Assembly (NCBI RefSeq): GCF_902859695.1
Contig: NZ_CADIJL010000004.1
Coordinates: 124,001 to 188,000 of the forward strand
Source of the DNA: Achromobacter ruhlandii
GTDB lineage: Bacteria > Pseudomonadota > Gammaproteobacteria > Burkholderiales > Burkholderiaceae_B
DNA: 64,000 nucleotides
Direction of reading: 5' to 3'
In this document: positions 16,884 through 25,738 of the stretch, piece after piece
Position numbering within the stretch: position 1 is the first letter of the stretch
Layout of the letters: every line of letters starts with the position of its first letter
Notes under the pieces: model-generated
What the model saw: the letters and a program-made list of their open reading frames with translations, nothing else
Told to the model about the DNA's origin: nothing
Databases searched by the model: none
Program-made: the position numbers and the translations under genes

Positions 16884-17609
16884 ATGTCCCAGTGGTCGCT
16901 TTCCCAGCTCCTGTCGTCCCTGCATGAGGACATCCAGCAGCGCTTGTCCGTAGTACGCAAGACCTTCGGTCACCCGGGTACGAAGGGGGATGCGAGCGAG
17001 AACGTCTGGATCGACATGCTGGATACCTATCTGCCCAAACGGTACCAGGCGGCCAAGGCGCATGTGGTGGACAGCCTGGGGAACTTCAGCCAGCAGATCG
17101 ATGTGGTGGTGTTTGATCGGCAATATTCGCCTTTTATCTTCACCTACGAGAACGAGACGATCATTCCAGCCGAAAGCGTGTACGCCGTTTTCGAGGCCAA
17201 GCAGACGGCTGACGCGGGGCTTGTGGCCTATGCCCAGGAGAAGGTCGCCAGTGTGCGCAGGCTGCACCGCACGAGCCTGCCGATCCCGCACGCTGGCGGG
17301 ACCTACCCAGCGAAGCCGTTGATTCCGATTCTGGGTGGCTTGCTCACCTTCGAGAGCGAATGGAGTCCTGCATTGGGTCCATCCATGGACAAGGCGCTGA
17401 ACGCAAACCTCACCGAGGGGCGTCTGGACATCGGATGCGTTGCCGCCCACGGGCACTTTTTCTATGACCAAGCCAGCGGCGCGTACAGCTACACCAACGA
17501 AAACAAGCCGGCGACCGCGTTTCTTTTCAAGCTGATCGCGCAGCTTCAGTTCAGTGGAACGGTCCCCATGATCGATGTGGAGGCTTACGGTCAGTGGTTG
17601 ACCAAGTGA
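16884..17609 (+). CDS. nucC: CBASS effector endonuclease NucC
   Basis: This 241-residue protein has the length of characterised NucC enzymes. The restriction-type active site IDx30ExK is complete: D73 (QIDVVVFD), E104 and K106 (VFEAKQTAD). NucC trimers assemble into hexamers on binding cyclic tri-AMP and degrade double-stranded DNA, killing the infected cell before phage release. It starts 38 bases after the CD-NTase, with an RBS-like GAGG ahead. All catalytic residues are present, so the effector should be active. Confidence 0.95.
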   Translation: MSQWSLSQLLSSLHEDIQQRLSVVRKTFGHPGTKGDASENVWIDMLDTYLPKRYQAAKAHVVDSLGNFSQQIDVVVFDRQYSPFIFTYENETIIPAESVYAVFEAKQTADAGLVAYAQEKVASVRRLHRTSLPIPHAGGTYPAKPLIPILGGLLTFESEWSPALGPSMDKALNANLTEGRLDIGCVAAHGHFFYDQASGAYSYTNENKPATAFLFKLIAQLQFSGTVPMIDVEAYGQWLTK

Positions 17610-17618
17610 GGGGGCGCT

Positions 17619-20243
17619 GTGGCAAGCATACGTTCGGAGTACCACCGGTTCCTGGCGCACTTGGCGCAGCGGCACGTGCACGACGACGTGCGCCGGCTGG
17701 CGCACCTGGTGCTCGATCACCTGCAGCCACTGGCCGAGGTCGGTGCTGCACGCCGGGGGCGCTCCACGCGCTTGGCGCCGCTGGCCATCGCGCATCTGGC
17801 GCAAATGCCTGTCGCCTACGACGGGGACGCGCGCGGCCCCGAAAACGGGCCGGCGTTCGGGCGACTGCACCAGCTCGAAGTCGGGCCGTTTCGAGGATTC
17901 ATGCGGCAGGAGACGTTCGACCTCAGCCATGACATCACCTTGGTCTACGGTGCCAACGGCACCGGCAAGAGCAGCTTCTGCGAAGCCTTGGAAGTGGCGA
18001 TGCTCGGTTCGATCAGCGAAGCGCAGGCCAAGCGGGTCGACCAGCGGACGTACTGCAACAACGCTCGCCTGCGCCGCCACGTCGCGCCAGTCCTGTCGTC
18101 TACGGCGGCGGGCGAAGCGCAGGCCGTCCAGCCCGACGAAGCTGAGTATCGCTTCTGCTTCATCGAGAAGAACCGCCTCGACGATTTCGCCCGAATCGCC
18201 GCGCGGACCCCGAGCGATCAGCGCCAGCTCATCGCCACCCTGTTCGGCGTGGACCAGTTCAGCGAGTTCGTGCGCGGCTTCAACCCCTCGCTCGATCAGG
18301 ACCTGATGCTTGCCGGCGTGCAGGCGGCGCAGCTGGCGCAGCGTCGCCTGCGGTTGGCGAGCTCCGAACAGACCATCGCCGCCTACCCGCAGAAGATCGC
18401 AGCGGTCGAGGGCCTGGAACAAGCTTTGGCGCAGCGCATGTCACCTGGCGCGACCTATCAAGCCTGCGTGGACTGGCTGCTGGGTACGCCGCAGCAGCAA
18501 GGACGGCTACCGTATGTCCAGGCTCAGCTGGACGCCAACCCGCCTGCCATTCACGAGGTGACCCAGGCCCGCCTGCAAGCGTTGCTGGCAGAGGCCTACC
18601 GCGTCCAGGGACTGTGGCAAGCGTCTTCCGCGCAACTCGCGGCCCGCGCGGGCGAGGTGTCGTACGCGAAGCTCTACGAGGCCGTGCAAGCGTTGGCGGA
18701 CGGGGCGACCGCGTGTCCGGCATGTGGAACCGGACTGGCCGCTGTGGCACAGGACCCGTTCGCCAGGGCGCGAATGGGCCTGGAGCAGCTCGCGCAACTG
18801 GCCGTCCTGCAGCAGCAAGAGGCCGGGCATCGGACGCAGTTGAGCGAGGCGGTCCGAGCGCTGTGGGACGAAATGCGCCGCGTGGTGGCGGCGGCTGGGG
18901 TCGCTTGTCCTGCCGAATCGCAGGCCGCGGGCCTGCCACTGCTGCCTCCCACGTCGGCGGGCAATTGGCTCGGCGGCTGGGTGAATGGGGACCAGCGCGC
19001 CTGGCAAGCCCTCTTACGGATCGCACAGATCATCGAAGGCTTCGACGCGCAGGCGCGCGACGTGCATGCCCAGCGCGGCGCGATGGCCCAGGAGCGCGAC
19101 CGCCTGCAACAGCATCAGCTGGAGATCGAACGGCTGCGGACCATGCGCACGACTGCGGATCAGGAGCTGGCGGCCGCCCGCCAAACCGTGGCCCAATTCG
19201 ACGACGCGAACCGCGGCCTGATCCAGGCGGCCACGGACGAAATGCCGGTGGTGGTGCACCATCAGCGGGTCAAGGCCGCCTACGACGGCTTCCTACCCGA
19301 GATTCAGGCATACCTGACCGCTCTGCCGGGGGTTCTGCTACAGGGGCTGGGAGACCAAGCCCGCCATCTCTACAACGCATTCAACCGGGCCGATCCGCCC
19401 GGCGATCTGCTGCACGCGCTGTGGTTGCCCGTGGCCGAGAACGGCAAGATCGAGGTGGAGTTCGCCGGCGAGCCGGGCGTGCGCTACGACGCGTTGATCG
19501 TCTTCAGCGAAGGGCACATCAAATGCTTGGGTCTGGCGATTCTGCTTGCCAAGAACCTCGCGCAGGGCTGCCCCGTGGTCATCTTCGATGACGTCGTCAA
19601 TGCGATAGACGACGACCATCGCGATGGCATCTGGCGTACCTTCTTCGAGGACGGTTTGCTCCACGGCAAGCAGGTTATCCTCACCTCGCACGCAGAGGAG
19701 TTCCTGCACCGCATCCAGCAGGAGTTGGGCGTGCGCCGCGCCGCGGCCATCAAGCGCTACAAGTTTCTCCCGCATCAGGGAGAGCACGAACTGCGGGTCG
19801 ACAGCGACCCGCCAGCGAAGAACTATGTTCTTCTGGCCCAGCAGGCGTTGGCGGCTGACGAGAAACGCGAGGCACTGCGCCAGGCCCGGCCGGCGCTGGA
19901 GAGTCTGACGGACCGCCTGTGGACGTGGCTGGGTCGGCGGGCGGACGGCCGGATCGACATCAAGCTGAGCGGGCCCCGCGCGCCTTGGGAGCTGAACAAT
20001 AAATGCACCAAGTTGCGGTCGGCCGTCGAGCGTATCGCGGCGCAACATGCGGGTGCGCCGGATGCCGTAGGGGCGTTGGTCAGGCTGCTCAATGTCAGCG
20101 GTACGAGTATTGAATGGGGTTACCTCAATAGCGGTGTGCACGACGCTCAGCGCGATCATGAGTTCGATCGGGCGACGGTAAGAACGGTCGTCGAGGCGGT
20201 TACGGCGTTGGATGCTGCTCTTGATACCCTGCAGAACCGATGA
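17619..20243 (+). CDS. Large SMC/RecF-like ATPase with a CxxC zinc hook (possible defence protein)
   Basis: This 874-residue protein starts at a GTG 9 bases past nucC, preceded by GAGGGGG. Walker A GANGTGKSS is at residues 111-119, a CPACGTG hook is near residue 366 between Gln/Ala-rich helices, and Walker B (PVVIFDDVVNAIDDD) is near 650. About 200 further residues follow, including LNSGVHDAQRDHEFD. The plan resembles zinc-hook ATPases of the RloC/Rad50 kind, but I see no confirmed anticodon-nuclease motif. Its GC content looks higher than that of the CBASS genes, suggesting a different origin. The function is unknown; abortive-infection activity is a guess from context. Confidence 0.8.
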   Translation: MASIRSEYHRFLAHLAQRHVHDDVRRLAHLVLDHLQPLAEVGAARRGRSTRLAPLAIAHLAQMPVAYDGDARGPENGPAFGRLHQLEVGPFRGFMRQETFDLSHDITLVYGANGTGKSSFCEALEVAMLGSISEAQAKRVDQRTYCNNARLRRHVAPVLSSTAAGEAQAVQPDEAEYRFCFIEKNRLDDFARIAARTPSDQRQLIATLFGVDQFSEFVRGFNPSLDQDLMLAGVQAAQLAQRRLRLASSEQTIAAYPQKIAAVEGLEQALAQRMSPGATYQACVDWLLGTPQQQGRLPYVQAQLDANPPAIHEVTQARLQALLAEAYRVQGLWQASSAQLAARAGEVSYAKLYEAVQALADGATACPACGTGLAAVAQDPFARARMGLEQLAQLAVLQQQEAGHRTQLSEAVRALWDEMRRVVAAAGVACPAESQAAGLPLLPPTSAGNWLGGWVNGDQRAWQALLRIAQIIEGFDAQARDVHAQRGAMAQERDRLQQHQLEIERLRTMRTTADQELAAARQTVAQFDDANRGLIQAATDEMPVVVHHQRVKAAYDGFLPEIQAYLTALPGVLLQGLGDQARHLYNAFNRADPPGDLLHALWLPVAENGKIEVEFAGEPGVRYDALIVFSEGHIKCLGLAILLAKNLAQGCPVVIFDDVVNAIDDDHRDGIWRTFFEDGLLHGKQVILTSHAEEFLHRIQQELGVRRAAAIKRYKFLPHQGEHELRVDSDPPAKNYVLLAQQALAADEKREALRQARPALESLTDRLWTWLGRRADGRIDIKLSGPRAPWELNNKCTKLRSAVERIAAQHAGAPDAVGALVRLLNVSGTSIEWGYLNSGVHDAQRDHEFDRATVRTVVEAVTALDAALDTLQNR

Positions 20244-20283
20244 ACGGCACACGGCTTTGCAGAGCAGTGCCGCCCGTGTCACC

Positions 20284-21033
20284 TCATAAGTACTTCTTGA
20301 AGCTGCCTGCGGTCAGGCTGACTGCCATCCCCAGCATCGCCGCGCTGGGCAGCAGGATGACCAGAGGATGCACCGATATGGGCAGAGCGAGATAGGTGAC
20401 CCAAGGCAGCACGGCCAACGGCATCAGGCTGGCCTTCGCGCGGTGGTAGATGAAGCCGGATTCGCGGCCCGCGCCGAACCGGCGCACATCCCGTCGCACC
20501 AGGCCGTCAATCAGGCCGACGAATGCCGCCGTGAGGATCAGCGGCAGCGTGAGCACCAGGACCAGCAGGCGCACCAGGAAGGTGAGCGTCGTGAAGGCCG
20601 CAGCGATCAGGTAGCTTTCGGCCCAGACATAGACCTGGCTGATGTAGTAGCGGAAGTTGCGGCTCTGCCCGTGGCTGGGCGCGCGGACGCGCTCGGCGGT
20701 CTGGCTCATGCGCTCCAGCAACCCCGAGCGCACGAACACCCACTCGTACCCGGTATCCACCAGCTCGTGCGCCGTGCGCCCGGGCTCCTGCACCACCACG
20801 CTGCGCGTGAAGTGGTTGGACAGGTGCCCGAGTTCGTACTGCAGCATCTGCTGGGAGTGGCGCCAGCCCTGGTCCTTCCAGAACAGGTGCATGCCGACGC
20901 ACTCCACCACGATCGAGAACAGCAGCGAGCCAATGAGCACCCCGAGCAGCCGGAACGGTAAGGTGATGGTGCCGACGATCAAGCCTTGGCGTTGGTTCTG
21001 CTCCCGCTGCGCGGTCGAGGTGGCATCCTTCAT
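20284..21033 (-). CDS. Integrating conjugative element membrane protein, PFL_4697 family (TIGR03747)
   Basis: This 249-residue protein has four to five membrane segments (about residues 25-45, 140-160, 160-180, 205-225 and 225-245). Its ATG overlaps the traD stop (ATGA). It marks the resumption of the conserved transfer operon on the right side of the defence island: in related elements it lies close to the RAQPRD gene, which is here 7.5 kb away. Its role is unknown, probably in DNA-channel coupling given the traD linkage. Confidence 0.88.
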   Translation of the reverse strand: MKDATSTAQREQNQRQGLIVGTITLPFRLLGVLIGSLLFSIVVECVGMHLFWKDQGWRHSQQMLQYELGHLSNHFTRSVVVQEPGRTAHELVDTGYEWVFVRSGLLERMSQTAERVRAPSHGQSRNFRYYISQVYVWAESYLIAAAFTTLTFLVRLLVLVLTLPLILTAAFVGLIDGLVRRDVRRFGAGRESGFIYHRAKASLMPLAVLPWVTYLALPISVHPLVILLPSAAMLGMAVSLTAGSFKKYL

Positions 21034-23222
21034 GGCACGGCCTCGTTGCCCGAGCCATCGTCGGCGCCAGTGGCCACCGCGCCGGGCTCGGCCGCAGCGG
21101 CATCGTCCAGCAGGTCGTCGGGCAAGGCCGCATCCTGCAAGGCCGGCGAGCTGGTGAACTCCCACCACTGCGTGGCCTCGCTGTAGCTCTGGCGCATGTA
21201 CCCGGCCAGTTGCTGCAGGTCCGCCGGCATCACTTCATCCGGGTCCGGCGCCGGCAGCGGCATGCGTACCTTCCAAAGCTGGCCGCCCTGCAGCAGCGCG
21301 AAGCACTGGCCCTTGGGCAGACCGACGACGTGTGACGGCTCGATCATCGGCACGCTGGACATGCTGATGCGGTCCTGGGTGTTCGACGTGAAGTCCGTCG
21401 CGCCGCGGATGTCTGAGCTGTCCGTCGCGCCCGAGACGATGGTGGTCGTATAGACCTCGACCTTCGGCAACTGCCTCGTCAGCAGTTCCGCGGTGGCCGT
21501 CTCGCGCACGCGCAACATGAATAAATTGTTGAAATTCCCGATCACTTGGCCGGCCTTCGCGCGATTTCCGATGCGGGCCTCGATGTCCGAAAGCGTTTGC
21601 GTGTAGGCGGTGACTTGTAGGCCCGCGCCACCGCCCTTGTTGATGAGCGGAATGAACTCGTCACCCATCAATTCATTGAACTCGTCCGCATGCACGTTGA
21701 TCGGCACGCGCGCACCAGCCGATGCGCCCGGCAGGCCATCGTCGATTCCGTGCTTGTAGATGTGTCCGGCCACCGAAACCAGGTCAGAGAACATCGAATT
21801 GCCGACCGCTGCGGCGACCTCGGCGTCAGACAACGCATCCAGACCCACATAGACGATGGCCCGCTTTCGGATGACCTGCATCCAGTCGAAGATCGGGCGC
21901 GGGTCGGCCAGGTCGGAGTAGTTCGGCGCCAGGAGATGGGCGATCTTGCCGCTCGTGAGCTTTTCCAGCAGCGGCAGCAGCGATGCAACGATCTTGTCGA
22001 AGTAGGTCTTGTCGTAGCGCACCGCCGAGCGCAGGCCATCGAGCACAGGGTCGTAGTTGCGCGCCTGGGAGAGGTATTGCTCCAGCGCCACCACACGCTT
22101 CTCGCGCCCGATCATGTTCCTTGGGATGTTCTTCTCGTTGAGCTTGGCCTCGATCTGGACGATCACCTCCCAGGCCTTGGGCTCCGTCTTGGCAAAGTAG
22201 TGCTGGGCGTACTCAATGAACAGCGCGTCGATGTTGATGACGTGGCGCTGGATCAGCATGTAGTCCGGGCGCTGCCCCAGTTCCACCAGGGCGCGGGCGA
22301 TGATGTTCACGAAGCGCCATGCGAACTCGCGGAACGCCGCGCTGTTGCCTTCGCCGGAGAGCTGCCCCGCGATGCGTGTCGCCACTTCCGAGATCCGACC
22401 GAAGCGGCCCACGGCGTTGTAGCGGGCGCTGATTTCCGGCCAGCCCAAGTGGAAGATGTAGAACTCGCCTTCGCGGCCAGCGCGCTGGGCTTCGACGTAC
22501 ATCCGTTTCAAGAGATCGGCATCCCCCTTGGGGTCGATGACGATGACGACCTCATGCTCGCCGGCAGCATTCCTGCGGCGGATGTCCTGCGTGACGAACA
22601 ATTCGGCCAGGCGCGTCTTGCCCACCCGCGTGGTGCCCAGCACCAGCGAGTGCCCGACGCGCTCGCCCAGCGGCAGGCTGACGTCCACTTCGTCGGGCTC
22701 GATGCCGTGCAGCCTTGGCAGGCCGCCGACAGGCGGCAACGGGCGCACGGGGTTGAAAGGCACGTCCCAGCCGGTGAGCTTCGGCAGGCGAGAGAGCGGC
22801 AATGGCGCGAACTCCAGCCGTTCCTCCAGGCGCCTGGCCAGCCGGTAGGCCGGCGTCGGCTCGACGTAGCGGCGGAACTCGGGCCGGTACGTCTGCATCA
22901 GCCGATGCGTGTGCTTCTGCTCCCAGAGAAAGCCGCGCCCCACGAATAGGCGCTGCTGGCTGACCGGCACGTCCTTGCTGGTCATCACGTAACGCGGCAG
23001 ACGGCGGATGTTGCGCCGGTAGCGCAGGATGATGCGGGCATCGCGGTAGCGGATCGCGCCGTAGGCGCCGAACGCCAAGGCGCTGCCGATGCCCATGGCC
23101 GGGCTCAGCGCGAGCGACCATGGGGCCACCAGGCACAGAAACGCGGCGCCTGCACACGCCGCGACGGTGTATAGCTCCACCGCTGGGCGTAGCAGAACCT
23201 CGACCGGCTGTTTGCCTGACAT
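21030..23222 (-). CDS. traD: Conjugative coupling factor TraD, SXT/TOL subfamily
   Basis: This 730-residue type IV coupling protein has N-terminal membrane segments (about residues 15-55). The Walker A motif GTTRVGKTRLAEL is near residue 197, and later RecA-like motifs include VHADEFNELMGDEF. It recruits the relaxase-bound ICE DNA and pumps it into the secretion channel. The Ala/Asp-rich C-terminal tail is usual. It is preceded by the PFL_4695 gene with a 4-base gap. Confidence 0.95.
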   Translation of the reverse strand: MSGKQPVEVLLRPAVELYTVAACAGAAFLCLVAPWSLALSPAMGIGSALAFGAYGAIRYRDARIILRYRRNIRRLPRYVMTSKDVPVSQQRLFVGRGFLWEQKHTHRLMQTYRPEFRRYVEPTPAYRLARRLEERLEFAPLPLSRLPKLTGWDVPFNPVRPLPPVGGLPRLHGIEPDEVDVSLPLGERVGHSLVLGTTRVGKTRLAELFVTQDIRRRNAAGEHEVVIVIDPKGDADLLKRMYVEAQRAGREGEFYIFHLGWPEISARYNAVGRFGRISEVATRIAGQLSGEGNSAAFREFAWRFVNIIARALVELGQRPDYMLIQRHVINIDALFIEYAQHYFAKTEPKAWEVIVQIEAKLNEKNIPRNMIGREKRVVALEQYLSQARNYDPVLDGLRSAVRYDKTYFDKIVASLLPLLEKLTSGKIAHLLAPNYSDLADPRPIFDWMQVIRKRAIVYVGLDALSDAEVAAAVGNSMFSDLVSVAGHIYKHGIDDGLPGASAGARVPINVHADEFNELMGDEFIPLINKGGGAGLQVTAYTQTLSDIEARIGNRAKAGQVIGNFNNLFMLRVRETATAELLTRQLPKVEVYTTTIVSGATDSSDIRGATDFTSNTQDRISMSSVPMIEPSHVVGLPKGQCFALLQGGQLWKVRMPLPAPDPDEVMPADLQQLAGYMRQSYSEATQWWEFTSSPALQDAALPDDLLDDAAAAEPGAVATGADDGSGNEAVP

Positions 23223-23226
23223 GGCT

Positions 23227-23775
23227 TCATTGCTCGATGCCGGTGGCCGTGATCAGCGCCGGGTAGTGCCGCAGGCCCAGGCGATCGGCCAGGTCGTCGC
23301 CGGCCACGGGCGCGAGCGGTACGCCAGGCACCAGAGCGCGCAGCCGTGCCAGGCTCTGCGCGGTCTCGACGTTGACCACCAGGCCGACCGCGCCGCGTTC
23401 ACGCAAAGCGGCGGCGCGGCGCTGCAACCAGACCCGGGAAGCCTCGTCGTCGCCGATGACCGCGAACGGCCGCAGGCCGGGCGCTTCGATCACGCGCCGC
23501 GCGACGGTACCGGGCGTGAGCTTGCTGCTGCGCACCGGCAGCATCGCGGCTTCGTCCGCTGGCGTGGCGGGAACCCGGGGCGTCGGGATGGGGGGGCGGG
23601 CCGGCGCGTTGGCGCGCGGCTGGAGGTTCAGGGCTTCGTAGTACGGCAATGCCGACGTGCCGCCACGGTCCTCGACCACGATCAGCGGCTCGCCAGCACG
23701 CGAGGCCAGCGGCAGGCCTGACAGCAGCATGAGCAGGCCCGTGAGCGCGAGTTGGACCGGATGGGGTTTCGTCAT
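23227..23775 (-). CDS. Integrating conjugative element protein, PFL_4695 family (TIGR03765)
   Basis: This 182-residue exported protein starts at the ATG at 23775, overlapping the transglycosylase stop. A signal peptide covers about residues 1-27 (ending ASRAG). The mature part has the conserved-looking segments VVEDRGGTSALPYYEAL and LGLRHYPALITATGIEQ, the latter with a TraW/TrbC-like feel. The family is linked to traD in this ICE class; its role is not established. Confidence 0.87.
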   Translation of the reverse strand: MTKPHPVQLALTGLLMLLSGLPLASRAGEPLIVVEDRGGTSALPYYEALNLQPRANAPARPPIPTPRVPATPADEAAMLPVRSSKLTPGTVARRVIEAPGLRPFAVIGDDEASRVWLQRRAAALRERGAVGLVVNVETAQSLARLRALVPGVPLAPVAGDDLADRLGLRHYPALITATGIEQ

Positions 23776-24374
23776 GGGGAGGTCTCCTGGCGCGCGGCGA
23801 AGACCGCGGCGGTTGGGCGCGTGCCCTGCACGCGGGCAAGGTGGCGGGACACGCTGCGCCGATAGCGGACGGCGGGCTCGCCGCCAGCGGGGCGGTGGTA
23901 GCGGCCGATCGCCAGCAGCCAGTCCTCGCCGGGGGTGTGCTGCTCCTTCAGGATCTCGGCGGCAACGGCGAGGTTGCGGTACGGGTCCAGCAGATCGCAC
24001 GCGCCGGTGAAGCGGTGCTTGTGGTAGCCAAGGTTGATCTGGCCCAGGCCCGCGTCGATGCGCGTGTGCGGCGTGGCGCGCATCGCCTGCTGCAGGCCAG
24101 CGCAGGCGTCGGCGCGCGTGGCGAAGCGGCGCGATTGGCCGGCGACGTTGAGGGACCACGGCCATGGGACGATGCGCCCGTTGCGCCGGATGCCGCTCTC
24201 CTGCAAGGCCACGGCGTAGAGCACCGTCGAAGGGATGCCCGCGCGCTGGGCGGCAAGCTGGTAGGCCGGTGGCGGCACCTCCTGGGCATGGGGGGTGCTG
24301 GCATACACGCCTGCAGAGAGCACCAGTGCGCGCAAGAACTGCGATACGGGGGCAGCTACGGCTGGCGCTGCCAT
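23772..24374 (-). CDS. Lytic transglycosylase of the transfer apparatus (SLT domain)
   Basis: This 200-residue exported protein has a signal-like N-terminus and a lysozyme-like SLT domain. The catalytic glutamate lies in AVALQESGIRR (about residue 60), followed by the GLGQINLGYHK motif typical of transglycosylases. It should open the peptidoglycan locally for channel assembly (VirB1/PilT-like role). It overlaps the neighbouring genes on both sides. Confidence 0.92.
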   Translation of the reverse strand: MAAPAVAAPVSQFLRALVLSAGVYASTPHAQEVPPPAYQLAAQRAGIPSTVLYAVALQESGIRRNGRIVPWPWSLNVAGQSRRFATRADACAGLQQAMRATPHTRIDAGLGQINLGYHKHRFTGACDLLDPYRNLAVAAEILKEQHTPGEDWLLAIGRYHRPAGGEPAVRYRRSVSRHLARVQGTRPTAAVFAARQETSP

Positions 24375-25081
24375 TGGCCGTTCACCTCGCGCACGGCTGC
24401 GGGCAAATCACCGGGCAGGCCCAGCGACAGCCAGCGGCCGCCATCGTGGTTGAGCGTGATGCTGCCGGCGCGCACGCGCGCCGGGTCGATCTGCGCGCGC
24501 TTGGCCCAGTCGCGGATGCGCGCGTCGTCCTGGCGGCTTCCGACCATGTACAGGTCGAAATCGGCGCCTGAGGATTGCAGACGCTGTACGAGCTGCCCGC
24601 AGGCAGCGCAGCCATCCTTGACGAACACCGCGGTGCGGCCTCTACCACGCACGGGACCGGCGCCGGGCTTGTCGTCGGGCAGGTTCACGCGCTGCATGCC
24701 GGGGTTCAGGCGCTGCCAGGCTTCGTCGTAGGCGCGCTGGTAGGCGAGCAGCTTCTCGACGCGGCGCGCTTCGACCTGCACCTGCAGCTCTGCGTAGCGC
24801 CGCCGCTCTTCGTCAGTGCGTGCCTCGATGCCCAGGGCGGACAGCGGGTCCAGGTTGGGCGAGTAGATGCCCAGCGGCCCGTCCATCAGCTCGCGATAGC
24901 GAGTCCACTCCTGCGGTTGCAGGCCCCATTCACTGGCCGCCCGATCGTCCAGCACGCGGGCGGCCAGCGGGCGCTCCTGGCTTTGCGCATTGCGCGCCGG
25001 GGCCGTTGCGGGCTGCTGCGCCCAGATGGGCCACTGCACCGACGCCAACACGAGCGCGGAAAGGAGGATCGACGGCTTCAT
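24356..25081 (-). CDS. Integrating conjugative element protein, PFL_4693 family (TIGR03759)
   Basis: This 241-residue exported protein has a signal peptide (about residues 1-21, ending IWAQ). A helical central part contains EWGLQPQEWTRYRELM, and a C-terminal thioredoxin-like segment contains KDGCAACGQLVQRL, a CxxC pair. The family occurs upstream of the transglycosylase and traD in these ICEs. A disulfide or thioredoxin-fold role is suggested by CAAC but not shown. Confidence 0.88.
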   Translation of the reverse strand: MKPSILLSALVLASVQWPIWAQQPATAPARNAQSQERPLAARVLDDRAASEWGLQPQEWTRYRELMDGPLGIYSPNLDPLSALGIEARTDEERRRYAELQVQVEARRVEKLLAYQRAYDEAWQRLNPGMQRVNLPDDKPGAGPVRGRGRTAVFVKDGCAACGQLVQRLQSSGADFDLYMVGSRQDDARIRDWAKRAQIDPARVRAGSITLNHDGGRWLSLGLPGDLPAAVREVNGQWQRQP

Positions 25082-25093
25082 GGGGTGCTCCGG

Positions 25094-25738
25094 TCAGGGA
25101 ATCGCCACACGGCGGGTCTGGTTGCCGGCCTGGAACACTGCGGTGTTGCCCTCGATCGCCTGCAGGCGCCACGGGCCGACCGCATCCCCGGGCAGCAGCA
25201 CCTGAAGTTGGGCGGGCATGAAGTCCCCGGTGCTCGGCGCGACGGACACGCTGCGCTGGCCAGCGCGCAGTTCGGCGCCGACGACGCGGAACGGCAGCGG
25301 CGGCGGTTCGGCCTTGGAGGCGGCGGCCGGGCGTGATGCGCGCGGCTGGGCGGGGGCTGCGGCACGCGCGGCGGTCTGGCGCGTCTTGATCTGCTCGATT
25401 TCGGCGCGTAGCGCCTGAAGGTCATCAGCGGCGGCATAGCCGCTCAGCGACTTCTCGACCTGGGCAGCGCGTGCTTCCAGGACTTGGCGGGTGTCCTTGA
25501 GGTCAGCGGCCGTTGCGACGGCTGGGCGCTGCTGGATGGCCTCGATGGTCTCGGCCAGGCCAGTCGCCTGCGCTTCCAGGCGCTGCAGGCGGGAATCCAG
25601 CCGATCCTGGTCGGTTTGATCGCGCATCGCCAGGTAGCCCAGCGCCACGATGACACTGAGGCCGATCAGCCAAAGCCAGAACAGGCTCTGTATGACAACC
25701 GCCGCGGTTGAGCGTTGGGCGGGATGCGAGGCATTCAT
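25094..25738 (-). CDS. Membrane-anchored coiled-coil ICE protein of unknown role
   Basis: This 214-residue protein has one N-terminal membrane helix (about residues 13-33), a coiled-coil (about 40-115), a Pro/Ala linker, and a C-terminal beta-like domain with VVGAELRAGQRSVSV. That layout is common for periplasmic scaffold or pilus-assembly accessory proteins. Its start overlaps the PilL-like stop (ATGA) and it precedes the PFL_4693 gene. I do not recognise a named family with certainty. Confidence 0.75.
   Translation of the reverse strand: MNASHPAQRSTAAVVIQSLFWLWLIGLSVIVALGYLAMRDQTDQDRLDSRLQRLEAQATGLAETIEAIQQRPAVATAADLKDTRQVLEARAAQVEKSLSGYAAADDLQALRAEIEQIKTRQTAARAAAPAQPRASRPAAASKAEPPPLPFRVVGAELRAGQRSVSVAPSTGDFMPAQLQVLLPGDAVGPWRLQAIEGNTAVFQAGNQTRRVAIP

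Noticed and set aside
16641-18422. 593-codon minus-strand frame across the CD-NTase, nucC and ATPase genes
   Set aside because: It spans three well-supported plus-strand genes and lacks any domain; antisense shadow.
20245-20272. CGGCAC/GTGCCG hairpin between the converging zinc-hook ATPase and PFL_4697 genes as a terminator
   Set aside because: Stem is only 6 bp with a 16-base loop and no T-run on either strand.
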